6,157 nucleotides of DNA, from positions 1 through 6,157 of the forward strand of contig QHZK01000319.1 of assembly GCA_003224635.1 (NCBI GenBank), given 5' to 3'. The notes beneath the pieces were generated by a model. The model saw only the letters and a program-made list of their open reading frames with translations, made no database searches and was not told the DNA's origin. Origin of the DNA: Acidobacteriota bacterium (GTDB taxonomy: Bacteria; Acidobacteriota; Terriglobia; UBA7540). Position 1 is the first letter of the stretch; every line of letters starts with the position of its first letter. Below, in pieces: positions 1-5,045 of the stretch. A program made the position numbers and the translations under genes.

Positions 1-185
1 GACTTCACCGTGGCGTGCGCGTACGGGGAGCGCAGGACCTTGCCGAAGAGCATCCCTGGCCGGTTGATGTCAAACGAGTATTTGGCCCGCCCGCTGGCTT
101 TGACCGGTCCGTCGATGCGCTTGATGCGTTTGCCGATGAGCCGGCGCTGGCTCGCTTCGGGCCAGTCGTACTTACACTTTGGCAT
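1..185 (-). CDS. Molybdopterin-binding large subunit of a xanthine dehydrogenase/aldehyde oxidase-family enzyme (5' part only)
   Basis: Only the first 61 codons are inside the window; the gene continues past the left edge. The visible N-terminus reads MPKCKYDWPEASQRRLIGKR and continues with the block RIDGPVKASGRAKYSFDI (residues 24-41) and PGMLFGKVLRSPYAHA (44-59). These blocks are the recognisable opening of the CoxL/XdhB/YagR (PaoC) family, which carries the molybdenum cytosine or molybdopterin cofactor and hydroxylates aldehydes, purines or N-heterocycles. The start ATG (185-183) follows an AAGGGAGGG ribosome binding site lying inside the end of the upstream gene. The two genes overlap by 14 bases, so translation is probably coupled. 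No signal peptide is visible here; in the E. coli PaoABC enzyme only the FeS subunit has a Tat leader and the rest is co-exported, and the same is inferred here. The substrate cannot be told from this fragment. Confidence 0.9.
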   Translation of the reverse strand, partial: MPKCKYDWPEASQRRLIGKRIKRIDGPVKASGRAKYSFDINRPGMLFGKVLRSPYAHATVK

Positions 186-825
186 GAGACCCTCCCTTCA
201 TCGTCTTGGCAGCCTCGAGCACCGCCTGCCTGATTCCCACGTACGTGCCGCAACGACACAGGTTGCCGCCCAGTCCTCTCTCCACGTCCTTCATGGTGGG
301 ATTGGGATGCTTATCGAGGAAGGCCTTGCACGCCACCACGAAGCCCGGCGTGCAGAAGCCACACTGCTGCGCGTCGTGGTCGACGAAAGCCGCCATCACC
401 GGGTGCAGGCGGCCCTCGGGCGCCAAGCCCTCGATAGTGGTGACGCTGCGCCCGTCGGCTTCGATCGCCAGCACGGTACACGAGTAGACCGGCTTGCCGT
501 CCACGATCATCGTGCAGGCGCCGCACGTGGCGCGGTCGCACACCCGCTTGGCGCCCGTGATGTCCAGATGGTTGCGACACGCGTCGAGCAGTGTGACGCG
601 CGGCTCGAGGTTGAGCCTGTGAGTCTTCCCGTTGATGCGCAGCGTGACCGGCGTTTCGCCCGGTCCCACAACCGCGCCGGCCGCTTCGTCGGGAGAGCCG
701 CTCGCTGCCGCCTGAGTAGCGAGCAGCCCGGTCGATACCGCAACTCCTGCGCCCCTCAAGAAATCGCGGCGCGTCAAGGGCCCATGCGTCGCGGGTTTCC
801 GCGACTTGTCCTTTTTCCGTTTCAT
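172..825 (-). CDS. Tat-exported [2Fe-2S] subunit of a molybdenum hydroxylase (PaoA/YagT, CoxS type)
   Basis: A 217-residue electron-transfer subunit that passes electrons from the molybdenum site of its partner through two [2Fe-2S] clusters. The N-terminus has a twin-arginine signal (LTRRDFLRG, residues 17-25) followed by a hydrophobic stretch and ATQAAASG near 36-43, so the mature enzyme is inferred to be periplasmic. The plant-ferredoxin-type cluster ligands are C96, C101, C104 and C116 (C-x4-C-x2-C-x11-C). The second, helical cluster domain has C155, C158, C190 and C192 (CGFC and CRC motifs). All eight ligands are present, so it looks intact. The length is longer than cytoplasmic CoxS-like subunits (about 160 residues) because of the leader and linker. 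The start ATG at 825-823 is preceded by AAGGAG (837-832) with six bases between. It is the first gene of the operon and is followed by the molybdopterin subunit. No FAD subunit lies between them; one may follow off the edge or be absent. Confidence 0.95.
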   Translation of the reverse strand: MKRKKDKSRKPATHGPLTRRDFLRGAGVAVSTGLLATQAAASGSPDEAAGAVVGPGETPVTLRINGKTHRLNLEPRVTLLDACRNHLDITGAKRVCDRATCGACTMIVDGKPVYSCTVLAIEADGRSVTTIEGLAPEGRLHPVMAAFVDHDAQQCGFCTPGFVVACKAFLDKHPNPTMKDVERGLGGNLCRCGTYVGIRQAVLEAAKTMKGGSHAKV

Positions 826-933
826 GGTTCACTCCTTAGAATTGCTTGGACAAGATATTGTGAGCAGCAGACTTTTCGATCGGCGGACGCTTGCGTTAAC
901 GAGCGAAGATTGGAAACTCAATTTAAGAGCGCG

Positions 934-960
934 ATTATAACACTTGTTTTGCGCCGTCAA
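934..960 (-). promoter_or_regulatory. Sigma70-like promoter of the molybdenum hydroxylase operon
   Basis: On the minus strand TTGACG (960-955) and a perfect TATAAT (939-934) are separated by 15 bases; reading the -35 as CTTGAC gives 16. Both boxes are good but the spacing is short. Transcription would begin near 926, leaving an untranslated leader of about 100 bases before the ATG at 825. No operator was recognised in the leader. Confidence 0.6.
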
Positions 961-991
961 GGGTCAGATTTCGAGCGCCGCGCGACCGCCA

Positions 992-1038
992 GCAGAGACG
1001 TTCCGGTGGAAGGGAGACGGCCCACGGGCTGTCTCTGC
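992..1038 (-). terminator. Foldable 3' element after the LolA-like gene, possible terminator without a U-tract
   Basis: It starts two bases after the stop codon of the gene at 1846-1040 (minus strand). Perfect eight-base arms GCAGAGAC (1038-1031) and GTCTCTGC (999-992) can close a 47-base structure. Inside are a GCC-CGTG-GGC hairpin and a TTCC-ACC-GGAA hairpin, giving a three-way junction. Alternatively the GAGAC arm can pair with a nearer GTCTC at 1018-1014. No T-run follows, so it is not a standard intrinsic terminator. Its place between a stop codon and the next promoter (960-934) suggests transcript end formation or 3' protection. Confidence 0.4.
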
Positions 1039-1039
1039 G

Positions 1040-1846
1040 TTACTTCGGCGGCTTCTCAAATTTGTTGTCGTCGACCAGAACGTTATTCTTGATCTCGCTG
1101 AGCTTGATGATGGAGTCGCCGTCCGGACGCAGACGGCGTATGGTAAACGGCAGCTTCACGCCGTCCACGTCCTTGTAATCCTCGAAAATAGACTGCTGCG
1201 TGGTCTTTCCTTCGTCGGGGATCTCGACGGGCAGGTCGTCGCGGACCAGCAAGCCGCTCTGGGCGTCGAAGTAAAACTTCTCGGAGTTGCCGTCCGCGAG
1301 GGTGGCGCTGACCACGTACGCCTCGCCGCTTCCGACCCTCGTCCTGCCCTCGACCGCCATTTTAGGATGCAGTTCCTTCAGCTTCGTCTCCCGGTAGAAC
1401 TCCGCCTCGCCCTTCAACGCGTCGAGGTCAGCGCCGCTCAAGTCCTTGGGACCTTCGTCGGGGTCCACGTACCAACCGGCCTTGCCGTTGTATCCGCGCC
1501 GGTCGGTCCCGCTGCCGGGGATGTTGACCGTCAGCATTCGCTTGTTCGGAGCTTTCATGTAAATCTCGATGGTCCCGGGCGCGATCGACCCGGCATCGCC
1601 CGTGGCGGGCAGCTCGATCGATCCCTTCATGACGCGCGTCGTCACTTTATCGAGCGCGTCCTTGCCCCCGATGGCTTGGACGTATTTATCCAGCACCTGG
1701 TCCACGGTCGGCAGCGAGGCGGACGCCGCCTGCCCCTGCTGGCCGGCGGGTCCGGCGTTCGAAACATCTTCCGATCGGGCGCCTCGCGCAACGCTTGGCG
1801 CTTCGGCGATCAGAAGAAGCACCAGGATGGACAGTGCTCGCCTCAT
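1040..1846 (-). CDS. Secreted LolA-like (outer-membrane lipoprotein-sorting-protein-like) protein
   Basis: A 268-residue protein with a signal peptide: MRR, then a hydrophobic core ALSILVLLLIAEA, and a likely cleavage after SVA (residue 20). It then has a low-complexity linker (GPAGQQGQAASAS). The mature part opens with TVDQVLDKYVQAIGGKDAL (about 47-65), then MKGSIELP, a GYNGKAGWYVDP segment (about 118-129), FYFDAQSGLLVRDD (about 191-204) and FEDYKDVDGVKLPF (about 221-234). Alternating strands ending in DxxSGL and DYxxxxGxxxP segments are typical of half-barrel LolA/LolB-like proteins and of related proteins common in Acidobacteriota. The assignment is by pattern memory, and no ligand or partner can be named. 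The reading frame stays open upstream to 1900, but the chosen ATG has an AGGGAG site seven bases before it and places the signal peptide at the N-terminus; the longer form would bury it. It is divergent from the SIS gene and looks monocistronic. Confidence 0.8.
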   Translation of the reverse strand: MRRALSILVLLLIAEAPSVARGARSEDVSNAGPAGQQGQAASASLPTVDQVLDKYVQAIGGKDALDKVTTRVMKGSIELPATGDAGSIAPGTIEIYMKAPNKRMLTVNIPGSGTDRRGYNGKAGWYVDPDEGPKDLSGADLDALKGEAEFYRETKLKELHPKMAVEGRTRVGSGEAYVVSATLADGNSEKFYFDAQSGLLVRDDLPVEIPDEGKTTQQSIFEDYKDVDGVKLPFTIRRLRPDGDSIIKLSEIKNNVLVDDNKFEKPPK

Positions 1847-1852
1847 GGGTCG

Positions 1853-1860
1853 TCTCCCTT
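1853..1860 (-). promoter_or_regulatory. Ribosome binding site fixing the start at 1846
   Basis: On the minus strand AAGGGAGA lies here, its AGGGAG core seven bases before ATG 1846-1844. It decides against the in-frame upstream ATG at 1900, which falls inside the -35 element of the predicted promoter. Confidence 0.7.
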
Positions 1861-1870
1861 CCGGGTCGGA

Positions 1871-1900
1871 ATTATGTCCGCATGTGGCGGCAAATATCAA
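1871..1900 (-). promoter_or_regulatory. Sigma70-like promoter of the LolA-like gene
   Basis: On the minus strand TTGATA (1900-1895) and CATAAT (1876-1871) each match consensus at five of six positions, with an 18-base spacer. The predicted start of transcription near 1864 leaves a leader of about 18 bases that just contains the ribosome binding site. Confidence 0.6.
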
Positions 1901-1922
1901 GTACCATACGACCCTGGGAGCG

Positions 1923-1997
1923 CGGGCGTCGCGCCCGGATGTTGTTTGGTTGCCGGCGCGCGGTCAGCCAAAGTGGTGGAGGGACTGGACGCTCCAG
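1923..1997 (+). other. Inverted-repeat-rich leader region before the SIS gene
   Basis: Three small inverted repeats lie in tandem between the divergent promoter and the SIS start codon. They are CGGGCG-TCG-CGCCCG (1923-1937), TTGGTTG paired with CAGCCAA across 12 bases with one G-T pair (1946-1971), and CTGGA-CGC-TCCAG (1985-1997). I see no convincing plus-strand promoter here. In a GC-rich stretch some of these will be chance; the set may be leader structure or operators. Confidence 0.3.
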
Positions 1998-2022
1998 GGA
2001 GAATCACACCCCGCGCGGACCG

Positions 2023-3024
2023 ATGAGCATCAGGCAGGAAATCCTCGGCATCCCTGACGCACTGCGGGCGACGTTGACCGGGCGGCCCGAGTTCGAAGGG
2101 TTGATCCGGCGTACCCGCCTGGGCGACGGGCCAATCTTCGTGGTAGGCTCTGGCTCTTCGTATATCCTTGGTCTCACCGGTGTCTATGCTTTCGAGGGGT
2201 TGCTCGGCCAGCCCGTGGTGGCGCGCCCTGCCCTGGATTTCCGGAATTACTCAGCTTCCGTGCTCGACGCCAGGTCCGTTGTCCTGGCCGTGTCCCAGTC
2301 GGGTGAATCCACCGAGACGATTGAGGCCGCTCGCGCCGCGCGCAGTCGAGGCTCGACCGTGCTCGCGCTCACGGGCAGCCCGACAAACTCTCTCGCCAAG
2401 ATGGCCGCCGGCGTGTTCCTCGTGCGGGCGGGCGAGGAAAGCGAGGTGAGGATCAAGTCCGTGGTCTGCCATCAGGCGGCCCTTGGCTACATCGCAGTGC
2501 TGGCGGCGCGGATCCTGAAGCGGCCACAACCCGAAGTCGAGGCCTTGGTAGAGGAGTTCGAGAGACTGCCCGCACAGGCCGAGTGGGTATTGACCCATCT
2601 CCAGGACGCCGCCCGGTCCCTCGCCTCGGGCCTACGGGGCTTGCCGCGCCTCTGCGTTGTGGGACTGGGATCATACTATCCCGCCGCGCTCCAGTGGGCG
2701 CTCTTGCTCAAAACGCTGAACAAGATACACGTCGAGAGCTTGCAGCCGAGCGAATTCGGTTGCTCTCTGGATCGCGCGGGGAGCGATACCGGAGTGGTCC
2801 TAGTCTCCGGCTCCCGTTGCCGACCCAGGAAGGCTATTTACCAATTGATTAATCAACCTAGAAAAATAAAGGCCCAACTGTTCTCGGTGACCGATGTGAA
2901 CGACCGCGAACTGGCGGCTCAGTCGTCCGTTGCCGTGTTGCTCCCCGCACTGAGCGAAATCGTGGGCTCCACACTCGCGCATACGCTGCTAGACTGGACA
3001 GCCTACGAAATCGGGGGGCCGTAA
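2023..3024 (+). CDS. Stand-alone double-SIS-domain phosphosugar-binding protein (GlmS isomerase-half-like)
   Basis: A 333-residue cytoplasmic protein matching the isomerase half of glucosamine-6-phosphate synthase (GlmS), without the glutaminase half. The opening SIRQEILGIPDALRATL resembles the linker helix at the start of GlmS/FrlB/AgaS SIS units. SIS 1 spans about residues 35-165 with GSGSSY (42-47) and the phosphosugar loop SQSGES (91-96), plus EESEVRIKS (138-146) where GlmS has its VASTK segment. SIS 2 (about 205-333) has VVGLGSYYPAALQWALLLK (212-230) but is divergent. Aligned by eye, E. coli GlmS Lys485, Glu488 and His504 fall on L228, T231 and C247. The DQPRNLAKSVTVE-type C-terminal tail carrying Lys603 is missing; the protein ends in EIGGP. 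Sugar-phosphate binding is therefore likely, but standard isomerase or deglycase chemistry is doubtful. The ATG has no close Shine-Dalgarno; a GGGAG lies about 20 bases away. No kinase, transporter or regulator of a sugar pathway sits next to it. Confidence 0.85.
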   Translation: MSIRQEILGIPDALRATLTGRPEFEGLIRRTRLGDGPIFVVGSGSSYILGLTGVYAFEGLLGQPVVARPALDFRNYSASVLDARSVVLAVSQSGESTETIEAARAARSRGSTVLALTGSPTNSLAKMAAGVFLVRAGEESEVRIKSVVCHQAALGYIAVLAARILKRPQPEVEALVEEFERLPAQAEWVLTHLQDAARSLASGLRGLPRLCVVGLGSYYPAALQWALLLKTLNKIHVESLQPSEFGCSLDRAGSDTGVVLVSGSRCRPRKAIYQLINQPRKIKAQLFSVTDVNDRELAAQSSVAVLLPALSEIVGSTLAHTLLDWTAYEIGGP

Positions 3025-3221
3025 AATCACAGTCAGGGCCAAGGAATTGATCGTGGAGCGGTTGAATTCATTCAGACGTGAAATTGTTCTATGGATTGAT
3101 TCTTAGAATGGCTCGGTGACGCGACGACGCCGGGCCTAAGGGCAGGCTCGCCGCGCCGTCTGCCACCTGCCTTCCGAGGCGCAGATGGGTAACTCATCGT
3201 TCAACACCCAGCTTTAGAATA
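3025..3221. other. Intergenic stretch after the SIS gene; no gene seen
   Basis: No open frame with coding character is visible. It holds a hairpin, CGGGCCT (3131-3137), loop AAGGGC, AGGCTCG (3144-3150), with one G-T pair. The arms GGCAGG (3141-3146) and CCTGCC (3166-3171) overlap it and could form an alternative fold. Neither is followed by a T-run, so I do not call an intrinsic terminator for the SIS gene. Confidence 0.4.
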
Positions 3222-3248
3222 TCTACTTTTTTTCGGAAGTCTATTTTA
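3222..3248 (+). promoter_or_regulatory. AT-rich upstream element with an 18-base-spaced direct repeat
   Basis: Immediately upstream of the -35 box of the XRE gene is an AT-rich island standing out from its GC-rich surroundings. It includes a T7 run at 3227-3233. TCTACTTTT (3222-3230) recurs as TCTATTTTA (3240-3248). It could act as an UP element for RNA polymerase or, as a repeat, as an operator for the XRE protein itself. This is an inference from position and composition only. Confidence 0.35.
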
Positions 3249-3249
3249 T

Positions 3250-3278
3250 TTGACTCGGCATCTCGCTTTTGCTTAAAT
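3250..3278 (+). promoter_or_regulatory. Sigma70-like promoter of the XRE regulator gene
   Basis: TTGACT (3250-3255) and TTAAAT (3273-3278) are exactly 17 bases apart. The expected transcription start, about seven bases after the -10, falls at or next to the ATG at 3285, which suggests a leaderless or nearly leaderless transcript. Confidence 0.55.
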
Positions 3279-3284
3279 ACGGTC

Positions 3285-3629
3285 ATGGTTATGGATATCG
3301 GAAAGAAATTAAGAATAATCCGTGAGTCCAAAGGGCTGTCTCAGGGCGACATTGAAAGGCGCTCGGGACTTTTACGGTCCTACATTTCGAGGGTGGAGGG
3401 AGGATACACCGCCCCTTCCCTCACAACTCTGGAGAAGTTCGCCAAAGCCCTCGGGGTCGAACCGTATCAACTCTTGTTCCACAATTCGGGAGATCCCAAG
3501 CCGGCCAGGCTGCCTGACCAAGTCGGCTTGACCAAACCCGCAAAAAAGCTGCTGAAGCTTTTCGACCACATGTCCAGCGGCAATCGGAAGGTGCTGCTCG
3601 TGATGGCGAGCAAGCTTGGCAGGAATTGA
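3285..3629 (+). CDS. Small XRE-family helix-turn-helix transcriptional regulator
   Basis: A 114-residue cytoplasmic DNA-binding protein. The Cro/CI-type domain fills residues 5-66: IGKKLRIIRESKGLSQGDIE, then the turn RRSGL and the recognition helix LLRSYISRVEGG (29-40), then PSLTTLEKFAKALGV (44-58) and YQLLF. A short linker rich in Pro and Lys leads to a C-terminal helical segment LTKPAKKLLKLFDHMSSGNRKVLLVMASKLG (82-112) that may dimerise. There is no peptidase, cupin or toxin domain. Small XRE proteins with this MDIGKKLRIIRE start and this tail are, from memory, a multicopy group in Acidobacteriota. There is no Shine-Dalgarno before either in-frame ATG (3285 or 3291); 3291 would give the commoner MDIGKK start. 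Targets are unknown. It stands alone between the SIS and propeller genes, all on the same strand but with separate promoters. Confidence 0.9.
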   Translation: MVMDIGKKLRIIRESKGLSQGDIERRSGLLRSYISRVEGGYTAPSLTTLEKFAKALGVEPYQLLFHNSGDPKPARLPDQVGLTKPAKKLLKLFDHMSSGNRKVLLVMASKLGRN

Positions 3630-3750
3630 GTTGGGGCATCCAACCCGTCGCACTATGTAACGCCTACCTTGAAGCCTCGCGAGGACGAGCTTGTGTAGAC
3701 GGAGGATGGTTAGTGTGCCTGCCTCGCCGCGAACGATCCCACTCATCTCC

Positions 3751-3791
3751 GTCCGCTTCTCACCTTGAGGTCGGCGGACTTGTTCTCTCTT
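3751..3791 (+). terminator. Possible terminator of the XRE gene
   Basis: GTCCGC (3751-3756) pairs with GCGGAC (3774-3779), enclosing an ACC-TTGA-GGT inner hairpin (3762-3771) with an internal loop of five and two bases. A T-rich but interrupted tail TTGTTCTCTCTT follows. It lies about 120 bases after the XRE stop. The interrupted tail and internal loop make this a weak call. Confidence 0.35.
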
Positions 3792-3821
3792 GGTTGAAAT
3801 TCTCGGAAACCACCGCGTGAG

Positions 3822-3837
3822 TGTGATCGTCATCACA
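3822..3837. promoter_or_regulatory. Perfect CRP/FNR-family binding-site palindrome
   Basis: TGTGATCGTCATCACA is an exact inverted repeat, TGTGAT-N4-ATCACA, and contains the full E. coli CRP core TGTGA-N6-TCACA. It sits 25 bases upstream of an extended -10 element, centred near -45 if that element is used. This is close to, but about four bases off, the classical class II position of -41.5. The protein that reads it in this host is unknown; CRP/FNR relatives are the natural candidates. Confidence 0.6.
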
Positions 3838-3859
3838 ACAGGCAACGTCATCCGCGATC

Positions 3860-3868
3860 TGGTATGGT
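3860..3868 (+). promoter_or_regulatory. Candidate extended -10 promoter of the propeller gene
   Basis: TG-G-TATGGT gives an extended -10 with four of six matches in the hexamer and no recognisable -35, which is typical of activator-dependent promoters. Transcription would start near 3874-3875, leaving a leader of about 128 bases that contains the palindrome at 3965-3986. Confidence 0.35.
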
Positions 3869-3964
3869 GATGGGCATTGAAGCACCTTGCCGGCAGGCGC
3901 GCTCAAGCCAGGGAATCGTCACCCGCCAGGCGACCCGTTTTGAGCCCGTTGGGGCTGGGTCTGG

Positions 3965-3986
3965 GGTAGTGGGTCGACCTACTACC
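3965..3986. repeat. 22-base near-perfect palindrome next to the ribosome binding site
   Basis: The halves GGTAGTGGGTC and GACCTACTACC are reverse complements except at one position, which in RNA would be a G-U pair. As RNA it can form a nine-pair hairpin with a UCGA tetraloop ending six bases before the GGAGGAG site. As DNA it has the symmetry of a dimeric repressor operator. Either way it is well placed to control the propeller gene. Confidence 0.6.
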
Positions 3987-3992
3987 TGGTTT

Positions 3993-3999
3993 GGAGGAG
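3993..3999 (+). promoter_or_regulatory. Strong ribosome binding site of the propeller gene
   Basis: GGAGGAG lies three bases before ATG 4003 (GGAGG core five bases before it). It fixes the start there rather than at an in-frame TTG at 3991 that overlaps the site. Confidence 0.75.
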
Positions 4000-4002
4000 T
4001 CT

Positions 4003-5040
4003 ATGAAATCCCGCACTCGCTGGTTTTTCCTTGTTGCCCTTTTCGTTGTCCAAGGCCTTGCCATTTCGCGCGTCGCCTTACCGGCGGGCGGCTACCATCT
4101 GATCGCAAAAAAGGTCCTTGGCGGCGAGGGCTCGTGGGACTACCTCACCTGCGACAGCGCCGCGCGCCGCCTTTATATTTCCCGTGGCACACACGTGATG
4201 GTGGTGGATGCCGACAGCCTCGAAGTAGTGGGTGACATTCCCAACACGGAAGGCGTCCACGGTATCGCGCTCGCTCCCGAGTTCGGCCGTGGCTTCGTCA
4301 GCGACGGCAGGTCCAATACCGTGACCATCTTCGACCTGAAGACGCTCCAAACGCTGGGAACGGTCCCGACCGGCAACGGTCCGGACGCCATTATTTATGA
4401 TCCCGCCTCGAAGCGTGTCTTCACCTTCAACGGCCACGGCGGCGATTCGACGGCCATTGACGCGGCTGCGGGAACAGTGGCGGGCACCATCGCCCTGGGA
4501 GGCAAGCCGGAGTTTGCCGTCGCCGACGGCAAGGGCCGCATCTACAACAACCTTGAAGACAAGAGCACTGTGGTTGAGATCGATTCCCACAAGCTCGTCG
4601 TGACCAACCGCTGGCCGCTCGCCCCCTGCGAGGGTCCATCGGGCATGGCGATGGACGCCGAGCGCCGGCGGCTCTTTATCGGCTGCGACAACAAGATGAT
4701 GGCCGTGATGGACGCAGACAGCGGGAAGGCGCTGGCGACGCCGGCCATCGGCAACGGCGTGGACGCCAACGGCTTCGACTCCGCCGCCGGCCTTGCCTTC
4801 AGCTCGAACGGCGACGGCACGTTGACCGTGGTGCACGAAGACTCGCCCGACAAATTCAGCGTGGTTGAAAACGTCCAGACCCAGCGGGGCGCGCGCACCA
4901 TGGCGCTCGACGCGAAGACACATAAGGTCTACCTCGTGACCGCAGAGTTCGGTCCGGTCCCGGCCCCCACCTCGGAACACCCTCATCCGCGACCCGCGAT
5001 GAAGCCGGGTACTTTCACGCTGCTCGTCTTTGGAAACTAA
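4003..5040 (+). CDS. Secreted YncE/YVTN-type beta-propeller protein
   Basis: A 345-residue exported protein. The signal peptide has a basic MKSRTR start, a hydrophobic core WFFLVALFVVQGLAI and a likely cleavage near ALPA (residue 28). The rest is a set of about 40-residue repeats with a common rhythm: LYISRGTHVMVVDADSLEVV (57-76), GFVSDGRSNTVTIFDLKTL (97-115), VFTFNGHGGDSTAIDAAAG (139-157), IYNNLEDKSTVVEIDS (180-195), LFIGCDNKMMAVMDADSG (224-241), a blade near 262-288 and VYLVTAE (309-315). This fits a roughly seven-bladed propeller. A Pro/His-rich loop (PVPAPTSEHPHPRPAMKPG, 318-336) precedes the last strand FTLLVFGN. Such proteins bind ligands or partners outside the cytoplasm; no catalytic residues are evident and the function is unknown. 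The upstream region carries a CRP-type site and a palindrome, suggesting regulated expression. It is convergent with the heme gene, with 47 bases between. Confidence 0.85.
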   Translation: MKSRTRWFFLVALFVVQGLAISRVALPAGGYHLIAKKVLGGEGSWDYLTCDSAARRLYISRGTHVMVVDADSLEVVGDIPNTEGVHGIALAPEFGRGFVSDGRSNTVTIFDLKTLQTLGTVPTGNGPDAIIYDPASKRVFTFNGHGGDSTAIDAAAGTVAGTIALGGKPEFAVADGKGRIYNNLEDKSTVVEIDSHKLVVTNRWPLAPCEGPSGMAMDAERRRLFIGCDNKMMAVMDADSGKALATPAIGNGVDANGFDSAAGLAFSSNGDGTLTVVHEDSPDKFSVVENVQTQRGARTMALDAKTHKVYLVTAEFGPVPAPTSEHPHPRPAMKPGTFTLLVFGN

Positions 5041-5045
5041 ACAGA

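Larger units (their letters stand above)
3630..4002. other. 373-base intergenic regulatory region before the propeller gene
   Basis: No convincing gene is present. An open frame from a TTG at 3626 to 3820 (64 residues) overlaps the XRE stop, lacks a ribosome binding site and has a biased Ser/Arg/Cys composition. The stretch holds a ten-base palindrome CCTCGCGAGG (3675-3684), a terminator-like hairpin (3751-3791), a CRP-type site (3822-3837), an extended -10 (3860-3868), a 22-base palindrome (3965-3986) and a strong ribosome binding site (3993-3999), each listed separately. Confidence 0.6.

Noticed and set aside
10..1092. A 360-codon plus-strand open frame across the molybdenum hydroxylase genes
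   Set aside because: It is antisense to an intact [2Fe-2S] subunit with all eight cysteine ligands, crosses the promoter region and shows no domain.
1040..1900. An extended start for the LolA-like protein at 1900
   Set aside because: It would put 18 residues before the signal peptide and start inside the predicted -35 box; the ATG at 1846 has a well-placed AGGGAG.
944..2026. A 360-codon plus-strand open frame opposite the LolA-like gene
   Set aside because: It is antisense to a gene with signal peptide, ribosome binding site and promoter, and its translation has no family character.
3285..3629. The XRE gene as the antitoxin of a toxin-antitoxin pair
   Set aside because: No toxin-sized gene is adjacent on either side; the nearest genes are a full SIS protein and a secreted propeller with separate promoters.
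3626..3820. A 64-residue open frame just after the XRE gene, as a possible small partner or toxin
   Set aside because: It starts with TTG overlapping the XRE stop codon, has no ribosome binding site and no coherent hydrophobic or basic pattern. The terminator-like hairpin also lies inside it.
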